A stretch of 7,963 nt of DNA from Candidatus Bathyarchaeota archaeon (GCA_003601695.1 PIYH01000060.1:1-7963); one strand, 5' to 3'. Numbered from the stretch's first letter, positions 1 to 7,177 are shown. Notes: generated by a model not told the origin, from the letters alone. Translations and numbers: made by a program.

Positions 1-2
1 CG

Positions 3-626
3 TTAATCTTAAAGAGGATAAAGAAACGGTATGGCGAGAGAATGGTTGTTATCCATGCAAAAAGAAGATCGGGTAAGGGCGCGGGTTTCCTTAGGGGAGT
101 CATGTTTTCGCATGGTAGATATATCATCCTTTTAGATGCGGATTACCCGACAGATGCTCAGACAATCATGAATATCGTGAAGTATCTAAGGAGAGGCTAT
201 GATGTAATTATAGGCTAAAGGGCTCATAAGCTCAGTATCCTTGATCCTCCACCCCCACCATTACGTGTAGCTATGAGAAGAGTATTCAATAGGATCGTTA
301 GATTACTCTTTGATATAGATGTGCATGATACACAGTGCGGCGTTAAGGGATTTAAAAGAGAAGTATTCTCAATCATAGGTCCGATACAATTCTCAAGTTT
401 CTTCTTTGATGTTGAGGTAATAGTTAAAGCGCTGACCTGCGGCTTACGAGTAAAGGAGATTCCGATTTACTGGTCGAGCAAGGCTGGATCTAAAGTAAGA
501 GTGCTGAGAGATGCAGTTCTTATGTTTAATGGATTGATGAATATTCGGATCAGCCTTCCAAAATATAGAGAGTATATCGCAAAAAGAATGAAGCATCTCG
601 AGAAAAGATACTACTCGTATAATTAA
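3..626 (+). pseudogene. Family 2 glycosyltransferase (Alg5/DPM1-like), 5'-partial, in-frame TAA
   Basis: One frame stays open from base 3 to the TAA at 624-626 except for a single in-frame TAA at 216-218. Joined across that stop, the product has the hallmarks of dolichyl-phosphate sugar synthases (GT-A fold): GKGAGFLRG, the metal/nucleotide-sugar DAD motif in ILLDADYP (about codons 46-53 of the visible part), VIIG-stop-RAH where the family has IGSRAH, then DTQCGVKGFKRE, FDVEVI, EIPIYW and a final SKV segment. The family moves a sugar from a nucleotide sugar to a polyprenyl phosphate on the cytoplasmic side of the membrane, for protein N-glycosylation or lipid-linked glycans. The stop falls exactly on the conserved serine, so a single TCA-to-TAA change would explain it. 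A remnant restarting at the ATG at 273 would lack the DAD motif and be inactive. The N-terminus lies outside the window. Family assignment is firm; whether this is decay, a sequencing error or readthrough is open. Confidence 0.85.
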
Positions 627-984
627 ATGTCTAAACATACTATTTGCTTGTTTAGCCTCCTTTTAGCAAGGGCTAGCGCTAAATCTTTAGATGAGAAGTA
701 GATTAAAATGCCACGTTCTCAGCTATAACACTATGCTTAACAAGATATTTCAAGTACATTCCATAACAATGAATTAATCTCTAGGATTAACCCTAATAGC
801 TAGCGTGATATGAAGATACGCTGCTCCCGACGAAAACAACCAAAGATATTATTCCCATATTTTTGAGACACCTTGAATGGAAATGTAAGTATCAAAATGA
901 ACATTGATGTTAAATACTTTGGGTATTATTTCTTATAGCTGGCTGATCGGTTGAGTTAATCTTCTTAAGTGTTGGAGAATAGAC
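627..984. other. Gene-less spacer between the broken glycosyltransferase and the kinase gene
   Basis: All frames carry frequent stops. The longest run directly after the glycosyltransferase stop is about 25 codons from the ATG at 627 and looks like nothing I recognise. Weak inverted repeats exist: CTAAAC 631-636 with GTTTAG 650-655, and TTTAGC 662-667 with GCTAAA 678-683. They are too short to call a terminator with confidence. The 3' part should hold the promoter of the downstream kinase gene. Confidence 0.6.
908..917 (+). promoter_or_regulatory. Possible TATA box for the kinase gene
   Basis: TGTTAAATAC is an A/T-rich box resembling an archaeal TATA element. Initiation about 25 bases downstream would leave a leader of roughly 45 bases containing the GGAG at 974-977. 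Similar A/T-rich words occur elsewhere in the spacer, so this is only a candidate. Confidence 0.22.
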
Positions 985-2127
985 ATGAAAGTTGAGAGGA
1001 TTATAAGTATAGGTTTTGTGGTGAATCCCATAGCCGGAATGGGTGGGCGTGTGGGTTTAAAGGGAACTGATGGCGTTGTTGAAGAAGCAATTAGGCTTGG
1101 AGCTAGGCCCGTGGCACCGGAAAGGGCGGAGTTTTTCCTCAAAGATCTTAAGGCATATATAGTTTCCGGAAAGATTAAGCTTGTAACAGTTCCCGGCTTG
1201 ATGGGCGAATGCGAAGCTGAAAGAGTCGGTATAGACTTTAATGTTCTGCCATTGCAGAGAAAGGATAAAACAATAGCTGAGGATACTAAAGCCGCTGTGA
1301 AGATGCTGATATCCGGGAAGTATCGAGTGGATCTAATAGTTTTTGTAGGCGGGGATGGAACAGCCAGGGATGTGCTTGACGCCTTGAGTTCAGATGTGGA
1401 TGAAGCGATAGTTTTAGGGGTGCCTTCTGGAGTTAAGATGTATAGTGGGGTATTCGCCGTTAGTCCCTCAGAGGCTGCGGAGGTTGTCAAAGCCTTTGTT
1501 GATGGAGAAGCGGATGTGGCGGAGATGGAGGTTGTAGATGTAGATGAGGAGTCCTTTAGGAAGGGTAGATTGGAGATTCACCTCTACGGCTACTTGAAAG
1601 TGCCATATCTCCCTCTTAGAATTCAAGGAACAAAGACGCCGAGTCCAGAAACTATAGATGAAAGGGAGAATCAGAAGGCGATAGCGAGATTCGTGATCGA
1701 GAATATGAAGCCAGATTCAACGTATATTCTGGGTCCTGGAACAACCGTCAAGGCGGTGACCGATCTATTAGGAGTAAAAAAGACGCTCTTAGGTGTTGAC
1801 CTATACTGGAACGGCCAGTTAATCCCGGATGTGAATGAGAAAATTATTTTGGAGACCGTTAAGGACTGGAAGGATGCGTGGATAATTATTTCCCCCATAG
1901 GCGGACAAGGAATAATCTTTGGCAGGGGAAATCAGCAGATAAGTCCCGAAGTGATAAAGAATGTTAGAAAGGAACATATTCTGATTCTAGCTACCAAAAA
2001 TAAGATTAGAAGGCTTAAGGGAAGCTTAAGGGTCGACACTGGAGACCGCGAGGTCGATAACCTTCTTAAAGGCCGCATTAAAGTGATAACGGATTATAGA
2101 GAGTGGCGGATCCTTAAGATTGAATAG
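985..2127 (+). CDS. ATP-NAD kinase-like protein, AcoX/COG3199 family
   Basis: A 380-residue soluble protein of the diacylglycerol kinase/NAD kinase superfamily. It shows VVNPIAGMGGRVGLKG (residues 12-27), the nucleotide-binding VGGDGTARDV (121-130), GVPSGVKMYSGVFAVSP (145-161), a second glycine-rich GPGTTVKAV (250-258) and SPIGGQGIIFGRGNQQ (303-318). These blocks, in this order, mark the AcoX/COG3199 group, annotated as predicted ATP- or polyphosphate-dependent NAD kinases; the biochemical role of most members is untested. The start is supported by GGAG at 974-977, seven bases before the ATG, and by the family's habit of beginning just before the NPIAG motif. The end lies 48 bp before gcvPA on the same strand, so co-transcription is plausible. 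AcoX is named from acetoin dehydrogenase operons, which encode another lipoyl-dependent complex, so a role tied to NAD(P) supply for lipoamide chemistry is a reasonable inference, not shown. Confidence 0.88.
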   Translation: MKVERIISIGFVVNPIAGMGGRVGLKGTDGVVEEAIRLGARPVAPERAEFFLKDLKAYIVSGKIKLVTVPGLMGECEAERVGIDFNVLPLQRKDKTIAEDTKAAVKMLISGKYRVDLIVFVGGDGTARDVLDALSSDVDEAIVLGVPSGVKMYSGVFAVSPSEAAEVVKAFVDGEADVAEMEVVDVDEESFRKGRLEIHLYGYLKVPYLPLRIQGTKTPSPETIDERENQKAIARFVIENMKPDSTYILGPGTTVKAVTDLLGVKKTLLGVDLYWNGQLIPDVNEKIILETVKDWKDAWIIISPIGGQGIIFGRGNQQISPEVIKNVRKEHILILATKNKIRRLKGSLRVDTGDREVDNLLKGRIKVITDYREWRILKIE

Positions 2128-2150
2128 AAACAGTTTCAAGAGTGAGTGCT

Positions 2151-2165
2151 AAAAAATAATTTATG
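2151..2165 (+). promoter_or_regulatory. Possible TATA box for gcvPA
   Basis: The A/T-rich run AAAAAATAATTTATG is centred about 25 bases before the ATG at 2185. If it is a TATA element, transcription would begin at or next to that codon, giving a leaderless gcvPA message. The alternative is readthrough from the kinase gene 48 bp upstream. Confidence 0.3.
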
Positions 2166-2175
2166 CTAAGGCGGG

Positions 2176-3567
2176 ATGAGGGGAATGCATGATCAGTATA
2201 TTCCGAATGACACTGAAGAGATAAGGAAAAAGATGATGGACGCAATAGGCATAAAGGAGATCGATGAGCTCTTTTCGGATATAAGCGAGGAGATCCGTCT
2301 AAAAAGAGATCTAAACCTGCCTAATCCATTATCCGAGCTTGAGGCGAAGCGAGAGATCGAAAAAGTCCTGAAGAAGAACCTCACGGTCAAGGAGATGACG
2401 TGCTTCTTAGGAGCTGGAGCATGGCCGCATCACGTTCCAGCGGCAGTCGACTACATTTCCTCCAGAAGCGAGTTCTTAACGAGTTATACTCCATACCAGC
2501 CTGAGATAAGCCAAGGAATTCTTCAATCTCTCTTCGAGTATCAAAGCATGATATGTGAACTCTTGGATATGGACGTAGCGAACTGTTCAATGTATGGATG
2601 GCCGTCATCGCTTGGGGAAGCGGCGAGAATGGCTGCGAGAGTTACGAGGAGAAATGAGTTTCTAGTTCCCCACTACATAAGCCGCGACAAGCTGATGGTT
2701 CTCAAGAACTACGCTGAACCAGCCGGGATAAGAATCATAGAGGTAAATCAGAGCTTGAGGAATGGTCAGATCGATATGGAAGACCTTAAGAGGAAGGTTT
2801 CAAATAGAACATCTGGAGTATACGTTGAGAATCCATCATATTTAGGCTTCTTGATAGAGTCTCCAGAGGAGATAGCCGAGGTCGTGCATGATGCGGGAGG
2901 CCTCTTCCTGGTAGGAGTTGATCCTATCTCTCTAGGCGTTTTAAGGCCTCCTGGAGATTACGGAGCGGATATCGCTATTGGGGAGGGGCAGCCTCTAGGA
3001 AACTACATGAACGGAGGTTCACTTCTAGGAATTTTTGCTTGTAGAGGCGAGGATTATCTCATAAGGCAGATGCCTGGAAGAATAATAGGAATGACAACAA
3101 CCTTAGATGGGAAGAGACAAGCGTTCTGCATGGTTCTCCAGACGCGGGAGCAACATATACGCCGCCATAGGGCTACATCGAATATCTGCACTAATGAAGC
3201 TCTCTACGCTTTAAGGGCGGCTGTTTACATGGCTCTTCTAGGACCGAGAGGCTTCCAGGAACTAGGCGAAATAATAATTTCTAGGACACGTTTCCTCATA
3301 GAGAAGCTTTCCCAGATCAATGGGGTGCGTGTTCCCTTCTTTGACGCTCACCACTTCAAAGAGTTCACAGTTAACTTCGATGGGTCTTCAAAGCCTCTTC
3401 GAGAAATAAATCGCAGATTGCTGGAGAAGGGGATAATCGGCGGGAAAGATTTAACCAGCGAGTTTCCTGAGCTGGGGCAGACATCCCTCTACTGTGTAAC
3501 GGAGATGCATACTTTGCAGGAGATTGAAAGTCTCTGTGAATCCTTAAAAGAAGCGTTAGAGGCATGA
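2176..3567 (+). CDS. gcvPA: Glycine dehydrogenase (decarboxylating) subunit 1, P-protein alpha
   Basis: The N-terminal-type half of a split P-protein. With GcvPB it forms the PLP enzyme that decarboxylates glycine and passes the aminomethyl group to lipoyl-GcvH in the cytoplasm. It has 463 residues, in the usual range for this subunit (about 440-460). Conserved blocks: YIPNDTEEIRKKM (8-20), FLGAGAWPHHVPA (77-89), SYTPYQPEISQGILQSLFEYQ (around 103-123), MDVANCSMYGWPSSLGEAARM (around 132-152), then GEGQPLG, MPGRIIG and a TREQHIRRHRATSNICTN block. As expected, it lacks the PLP lysine, which is in GcvPB. The start is ambiguous: ATG 2176 follows AAGGCGGG, while in-frame ATG 2185 gives MHDQYIPN, closer to the usual N-terminus and suited to a leaderless message. 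It ends in TGA, 4 bases before the gcvPB ATG, indicating one transcription unit with tight coupling. One oddity: the usual Asp-Gly of the SMYDGATA motif is replaced by Gly-Trp (141-142). Confidence 0.96.
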   Translation: MRGMHDQYIPNDTEEIRKKMMDAIGIKEIDELFSDISEEIRLKRDLNLPNPLSELEAKREIEKVLKKNLTVKEMTCFLGAGAWPHHVPAAVDYISSRSEFLTSYTPYQPEISQGILQSLFEYQSMICELLDMDVANCSMYGWPSSLGEAARMAARVTRRNEFLVPHYISRDKLMVLKNYAEPAGIRIIEVNQSLRNGQIDMEDLKRKVSNRTSGVYVENPSYLGFLIESPEEIAEVVHDAGGLFLVGVDPISLGVLRPPGDYGADIAIGEGQPLGNYMNGGSLLGIFACRGEDYLIRQMPGRIIGMTTTLDGKRQAFCMVLQTREQHIRRHRATSNICTNEALYALRAAVYMALLGPRGFQELGEIIISRTRFLIEKLSQINGVRVPFFDAHHFKEFTVNFDGSSKPLREINRRLLEKGIIGGKDLTSEFPELGQTSLYCVTEMHTLQEIESLCESLKEALEA

Positions 3568-3571
3568 GTGA

Positions 3572-5092
3572 ATGGGAGAGTTTAGGCAGGCTAGATGGTT
3601 TGAACCCTTAATATTCAGTATTGGATCGTCGGGTAGGAGAGGTTACAGTATTCCCTCAATCAGAGATACGGATAGATCAGCCTTGCGTGATATTCCGGAA
3701 AATCTTAGGAGGCGACGGCTTCCGGATCTTCCCGAAGTCTCAGAAGTCGAGGTGGTGAAGCATTTCACTCGGCTTTCACAGATGAACTTTGGAGTTGATA
3801 ACGGCTTATATCCGCTCGGGAGCTGCACGATGAAGTATAATCCCAAAATGAATGACGCTGTGGCTTCACTGGATGAAGTCCGTTGGATACATCCTTTCCA
3901 GCCCGAGGAGACTCTGCAGGGCATGCTTGAGGTCATGTATAAGCTGGATCTCTGGCTCTGCGAGATCACGGGGATGCATAAATTCTCCCTGCAACCAGCT
4001 GCTGGAGCGAATGGAGAGTGCACCGGCATATTGATAATTAGAGCATATCATCAGATGCATGATGAACTTAAGAAGAGAAGGGAGATTATAGTTCCTGATT
4101 CAGCTCATGGAACTAATCCGGCAAGTGCATCAATGGGCGGCTTCGAGGTTGTAACGGTTCCTTCAGATGATAGCGGATGCATAGATATAGAAGCCTTGAA
4201 GGAGGCTGTCTCCCCAAGAACCGCTGGGTTGATGCTGACAAACCCGAATACCCTCGGAATATTTGAGGAGAGAATTAGAGAGATAGAGGAGATAATCCAT
4301 GATGCTGGAGGATTACTCTACTATGACGGAGCGAATATGAATGCTATTCTCGGAAAGGCACGGCCTGGAGATATGGGTTTCGACATTGTGCATCTGAATC
4401 TACATAAGACCTTCTCAACCCCGCATGGTGGAGGAGGACCGGGCGCCGGACCAGTCGGGGTTAAGGAGCACCTTAAAGATTTTCTGCCAGTGCCGCTTGT
4501 CGAATACGACGGAAAGAAATATTATCTGAACTATAATGTTCCTCACAGCATTGGAAAGGTTAAAGGATTTTACTGTAACTTTGACGTCATAGTGCGAGCG
4601 TTCGCTTATATCCTAACAGTCGGAGCTGAAGGGTTAAAGAGCATATCTGAGATATCTGTGTTGAACGCTAACTATTTAGCCTCAAAGATATCATGTATCA
4701 GAGGTTTTGAGATTCCCTATGGCAAGGGTAAGCCTAGAAAACACGAGTTTGTGGCGAGCTGCTCAGGGCTGAAGTCTGAGACAAGAGTCTCGGCAAAGAA
4801 TGTTGCGAAGAGACTTCTTGATTATGGTATTCATGCACCAACAATATATTTCCCACCTATAGTTGACGAGGCATTAATGATAGAGCCAACGGAGTCAGCA
4901 TCTATAGAGGAGCTGGACGAATTCGTTAAAGTGATGGAAGCCATATCTAAGGAAGCCTATGAGAATCCAGAAAAAGTTTTAAGTGCGCCGCATAATACCT
5001 CCGTAGGTCCAATTGACGAGGTTAAAGCTTCCCATCCGAGAACTCTATGTCTAAGCTGGAGAATGTATAAGCGGAAATTTATGAAGGAATAG
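3572..5092 (+). CDS. gcvPB: Glycine dehydrogenase (decarboxylating) subunit 2, P-protein beta
   Basis: The catalytic, PLP-carrying half of the split P-protein, 506 residues. Visible motifs: N-terminal FRQARWFEPLIFSIG and GRRGYSIP, YPLGSCTMKYNPKMND (80-95), PDSAHGTNPASA (175-186) with His179 expected to stack on the cofactor ring, YYDGANMNA (250-258) with Asp252 facing the pyridine nitrogen, and NLHKTFSTPHGGGGPG (276-291), in which Lys279 is the expected Schiff-base lysine. The C-terminus is complete, ending in a TAG. The start at ATG 3572 fits the family N-terminus; GAGG at 3558-3561 lies upstream, inside the end of gcvPA. The ATG at 3564 that overlaps the gcvPA stop is in another frame and closes quickly. 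It works with GcvPA as a heterotetramer in related organisms. Its stop codon directly abuts the convergent gcvT stop, so there is no spacer for an independent terminator. Confidence 0.97.
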   Translation: MGEFRQARWFEPLIFSIGSSGRRGYSIPSIRDTDRSALRDIPENLRRRRLPDLPEVSEVEVVKHFTRLSQMNFGVDNGLYPLGSCTMKYNPKMNDAVASLDEVRWIHPFQPEETLQGMLEVMYKLDLWLCEITGMHKFSLQPAAGANGECTGILIIRAYHQMHDELKKRREIIVPDSAHGTNPASASMGGFEVVTVPSDDSGCIDIEALKEAVSPRTAGLMLTNPNTLGIFEERIREIEEIIHDAGGLLYYDGANMNAILGKARPGDMGFDIVHLNLHKTFSTPHGGGGPGAGPVGVKEHLKDFLPVPLVEYDGKKYYLNYNVPHSIGKVKGFYCNFDVIVRAFAYILTVGAEGLKSISEISVLNANYLASKISCIRGFEIPYGKGKPRKHEFVASCSGLKSETRVSAKNVAKRLLDYGIHAPTIYFPPIVDEALMIEPTESASIEELDEFVKVMEAISKEAYENPEKVLSAPHNTSVGPIDEVKASHPRTLCLSWRMYKRKFMKE

Positions 5093-6214
5093 TCAAGCCT
5101 TAAGGTTCGTCTCCCTTTTTCTTCCATATTGTCTCTTATCATAAAATGGGAACTTGACTATTTCAGCCTCGGCGAGGCGTCCTCTTACTGAGATCTCAAC
5201 TCTCTCCCCAACTCTAGAATATTTAGGAGAAACGTATCCCATCGCTATTCCAATCTTCAACAACGGAGACATTGTGCCGCTTGTCACATAGCCGATCTCT
5301 TTTCCACTCTTCAGTATGCTCATTCCTTTTCTTGGTATGCCTCTCTCAATCATCCTTAATCCGACCCGAATCTTCCTTACGCCTTTTCTAACCTGCCGCA
5401 GAAGGGCTTCCTTTCCTATGAATTCTCGATCATCAAACCTCACTCCGAATTTCAGTCCCGCTTCTATCGGCGTAGTCTCCTCGTCAAGTTCATTGCCGTA
5501 AAGGCAGAATCCTGCCTCAAGTCTAAGAGTATCCCTAGCTGCGAGTCCACATGGCTCAATATTGAATTCGCTTCCAGCCTTCATGATGGCATCCCATAAA
5601 TCAAACACCTTCTCTTCTTCTAAGAGATATAGCTCGAAGCCATCTTCGCCTGTATAGCCCGTTCTTGAGATTAGAGTTCTGACTCCATCAAAGCTGAACC
5701 ATGAGCTCCACATATGCTTGAGCTTAACAATCTCATCTCCGAAGATTTTTCTAAGAGCATTGGATGATAGTGGTCCCTGAACCGCTATCATCGGCACTTT
5801 CTCTGTTAAGTCTAAAAGCGTGACGTTGAATGAACCCATATTCTCTTTTATCCATTCAATATCCTTCTCGCGGTTCATCGCATTAACTACCAAGAAAAAC
5901 TCGTTTTCCCCTAGTTTAAACGCTAAGAAATCATCGATTACTCCTCCTCTACTATTGCAGAGGAAGGCATGCTGGGCTTTCATAACATCCAGTTGACTAT
6001 AATTATTCGTTGATATGTAATTTAGAAGATTAGCTGCTTGAGAGCCTTTTATGAGCAGTCTTCCCATATGCGAAGTGTCAAAGACTCCAACTCTATCTCT
6101 GACGGCCATATGCTCCGATATTACTCCCTTATACCATAATGGCATCTCGTAACCAGCATACTTTCCTATATGACCATGCTTCTCATGAAAACTGAATAAG
6201 ACAGTTCTCTTCAT
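5093..6214 (-). CDS. gcvT: Aminomethyltransferase, glycine cleavage T-protein
   Basis: T-protein releases ammonia from aminomethyl-dihydrolipoyl-GcvH and transfers the methylene group to tetrahydrofolate or an archaeal pterin equivalent. From ATG 6214 the product has 373 residues, matching the family (about 360-375). Motifs: KRTVLFSFHEKHG (2-14), AGYEMPLWY (20-28), EHMAVRDRVGVFDTSHMG (34-51), NSRGGVIDDFLAF (87-99) containing the conserved catalytic aspartate (Asp94 or Asp95), SRTGYTGEDGFELY (183-196) in the folate-binding domain, and GLAARDTLRLEAG (223-235). An upstream in-frame ATG at 6262 would add 16 residues that overlap gcvH and do not resemble the family, so 6214 is preferred. It starts 10 bases after the gcvH stop and is surely co-transcribed with it. 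The lysine/arginine-rich tail of about 15 residues after KFPFYD is slightly long. The TGA stop touches the gcvPB stop. Confidence 0.96.
   Translation of the reverse strand: MKRTVLFSFHEKHGHIGKYAGYEMPLWYKGVISEHMAVRDRVGVFDTSHMGRLLIKGSQAANLLNYISTNNYSQLDVMKAQHAFLCNSRGGVIDDFLAFKLGENEFFLVVNAMNREKDIEWIKENMGSFNVTLLDLTEKVPMIAVQGPLSSNALRKIFGDEIVKLKHMWSSWFSFDGVRTLISRTGYTGEDGFELYLLEEEKVFDLWDAIMKAGSEFNIEPCGLAARDTLRLEAGFCLYGNELDEETTPIEAGLKFGVRFDDREFIGKEALLRQVRKGVRKIRVGLRMIERGIPRKGMSILKSGKEIGYVTSGTMSPLLKIGIAMGYVSPKYSRVGERVEISVRGRLAEAEIVKFPFYDKRQYGRKRETNLKA
5111..5126 (+). terminator. Possible U-rich terminator of the gcvPA-gcvPB transcript, inside gcvT
   Basis: A pyrimidine-rich stretch with a run of five T (CCCTTTTTCTTCC) begins about 20 bases after the gcvPB stop. 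Archaeal termination often needs only such a U tract. If used, it lies within the antisense 3' end of gcvT, so the two messages would overlap. Confidence 0.25.
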
Positions 6215-6224
6215 ATTCTTCACA

Positions 6225-6668
6225 TCATTTCTTCTCGATAATCTTCCGAAGGAGATTTGCATATTGCTTCGGAGTTAGCAACCTCTTTAATTCCTCATTT
6301 AGATTTGAAGGTTCAATCAACGCTATCCATCCTTCATCATATGGGGACTCATTCACAAGCTCCGGGGACTCCCTCAATCTTCCATTAATCTTAATGACTC
6401 TCCCAGATATTGGAGAATAAACTTCAGAGACAGCCTTAATCGACTCCACGGTTCCCATAGGCTTCATCTGTTTAACTTCCATTCCTTCTTTAGGTAGCTC
6501 AACATAAACTATCTCGTGGAGGCTTTTCTGAGCATAATCTGTAACTCCCACCCTAGCGTTTCCATCCTCAACCTTAACCCATTCATGCTCCTCAGTATAG
6601 AGAAGATCCATGCGAACCTCATATTCGTCAGCCATAATCGAACGCTCAGAAATATTCTCTCCGGACAT
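6225..6668 (-). CDS. gcvH: Glycine cleavage H-protein (lipoyl carrier)
   Basis: H-protein carries the lipoyl arm that shuttles the aminomethyl intermediate between P-, T- and L-proteins. From ATG 6668 it has 147 residues. Motifs: LLYTEEHEWVKVEDG (22-36), ARVGVTDYAQKSL (38-50), VYVELPKEG (54-62), MGTVESIKAVSEVYSPISG (71-89), in which Lys78 is the expected lipoylation site, and ELVNESPYDEGWIALI (103-118). The start is set by a strong Shine-Dalgarno (GGAGTGATC, 6672-6680), placed well for ATG 6668. A GTG at 6677 is inside that site and is unlikely. The next ATG at 6635 would give the usual 130-136-residue family length but has only a poor site, so the N-terminal extension (MSGENISERSI) of 11 residues before MADEYEV is probably real. 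It is the first gene of the gcvH-gcvT unit. Confidence 0.96.
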   Translation of the reverse strand: MSGENISERSIMADEYEVRMDLLYTEEHEWVKVEDGNARVGVTDYAQKSLHEIVYVELPKEGMEVKQMKPMGTVESIKAVSEVYSPISGRVIKINGRLRESPELVNESPYDEGWIALIEPSNLNEELKRLLTPKQYANLLRKIIEKK

Positions 6669-6671
6669 ATT

Positions 6672-6680
6672 GATCACTCC
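6672..6680 (-). promoter_or_regulatory. Strong Shine-Dalgarno site of gcvH
   Basis: Read on the - strand, GGAGTGATC matches the archaeal anti-Shine-Dalgarno complement GGAGGTGATC with one base missing. GGAG ends eight bases before ATG 6668, and this decides the gcvH start. Confidence 0.75.
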
Positions 6681-6690
6681 TAGCTAAGAG

Positions 6691-6715
6691 ATTATAAAAA
6701 ATTAGTAAAGATAAC
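6691..6715 (-). promoter_or_regulatory. Likely promoter region of gcvH-gcvT
   Basis: On the - strand this is an A/T-rich block containing TTATCTTTAC followed by TTTTTATAAT. The second box looks more like a TATA element, but initiation 25 bases downstream would leave out the Shine-Dalgarno site. The first box would place the start near 6683 with a short leader that includes it. Which one is used cannot be settled from sequence alone. Confidence 0.3.
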
Positions 6716-6820
6716 CTTTTTCAAAGAGAATACAGCGAGGAACATACAAGCAGAGATAAAAATGACTAGTGAGCTTCATCGAGAGAATGCTGGGAATCCA
6801 AAAAATAAAAAAAGGAATAC

Positions 6821-6830
6821 TTATGATATT
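6821..6830 (+). promoter_or_regulatory. Probable TATA box of the tRNA-Leu gene
   Basis: TTATGATATT lies 20-29 bases before the first base of the mature tRNA and follows a purine-rich A tract, as expected for an archaeal tRNA promoter with initiation at or just before the 5' end of the tRNA. Confidence 0.35.
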
Positions 6831-6849
6831 TTGATACACCAGTATCTGA

Positions 6850-6932
6850 GCGGGGGTGTCCGAGCGGTCAAAGGAGGCAGGCTTAGGACCTGCTGGCATA
6901 GGCCTGCGCGGGTTCGAATCCCGCCCCCCGCA
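6850..6932 (+). tRNA. tRNA-Leu, anticodon UAG
   Basis: A complete class II tRNA of 83 bases without intron. The acceptor stem pairs GCGGGGG (6850-6856) with CCCCCGC (6925-6931), with discriminator A6932. The D stem is TCC (6859-6861) with GGA (6873-6875). The anticodon stem is GCAGG (6877-6881) with CCTGC (6889-6893) around the loop CTTAGGA, giving anticodon TAG at 6884-6886, which reads CUN leucine codons, mainly CUA/CUG. The long variable arm contains GGC-ATAG-GCC. The T arm is GCGGG-TTCGAAT-CCCGC (6908-6924). CCA is not encoded, so it is added after transcription, as is common in archaea. All stems are fully paired, so the gene looks functional. It is divergent from gcvH. Confidence 0.97.
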
Positions 6933-6941
6933 CTAACTTGA

Positions 6942-6956
6942 ATTTTAGTTATTTTC
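6942..6956 (+). terminator. Possible T-rich terminator of tRNA-Leu
   Basis: Two runs of four T (ATTTTAGTTATTTT) begin about 10 bases after the tRNA 3' end, suitable for archaeal U-tract termination. No hairpin is needed or evident. Confidence 0.35.
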
Positions 6957-7177
6957 CGAAAAAGAATCTTGATTTTATCGTCTGTTTCTAATCGTCTAAT
7001 CCTTCCATTTATTGTTGGGGTACACCTAGAGATTAACCCTGATCCACACTTCAAGAAGATGATTGATTGTTTGTAACCTTAACCTCAGTGATCTTCTAAA
7101 TCATATCTTGAATTTTTAGACTTAACTATGATCTATGCGTATCTTGGCTTCGCATTTAAACCGTCTATTTATGAGGA
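6957..7177. other. Non-coding or decayed stretch downstream of tRNA-Leu
   Basis: No frame on either strand gives a recognisable product. A + strand run of about 40 codons ends in TAA at about 7074 and has no convincing start. A short frame ends in TGA at 7179-7181, overlapping the ATG at 7178 of the next fragment. The - strand open frame through here (7054 down to 6821) only exists because it reads through the reverse complement of the tRNA. I see no second copy of the tRNA 3' end that would mark an attachment site. Confidence 0.5.

Noticed and set aside
781..803. Imperfect hairpin around CTAGGATTA / TAATAGCTAG in the left spacer
   Set aside because: Two 4-bp stems with an internal loop; no T run follows, so it does not support a terminator or a structured RNA.
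933..1490. A 185-codon - strand frame
   Set aside because: It is the antisense shadow of the kinase gene, whose + strand frame has clear family motifs.
2128..2175. Glycine riboswitch upstream of gcvPA
   Set aside because: Only 48 bases separate the genes, too short for the aptamer, and no conserved riboswitch core is visible there or upstream of gcvH.
3643..4029. A 128-codon - strand frame within gcvPB
   Set aside because: Antisense shadow of a strongly conserved gene; composition is low-complexity Ser/Arg with no family resemblance.
6215..6262. Longer gcvT start at ATG 6262
   Set aside because: The extra 16 residues overlap gcvH, do not match the T-protein N-terminus, and ATG 6214 gives the normal family start 10 bases after gcvH.
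6702..6899. A 65-codon open frame on the - strand
   Set aside because: It also begins inside the tRNA gene and runs through the gcvH promoter region; no start signal or recognisable product.
6821..7054. A 77-codon open frame on the - strand
   Set aside because: It reads through the reverse complement of the tRNA-Leu gene and resembles no family.
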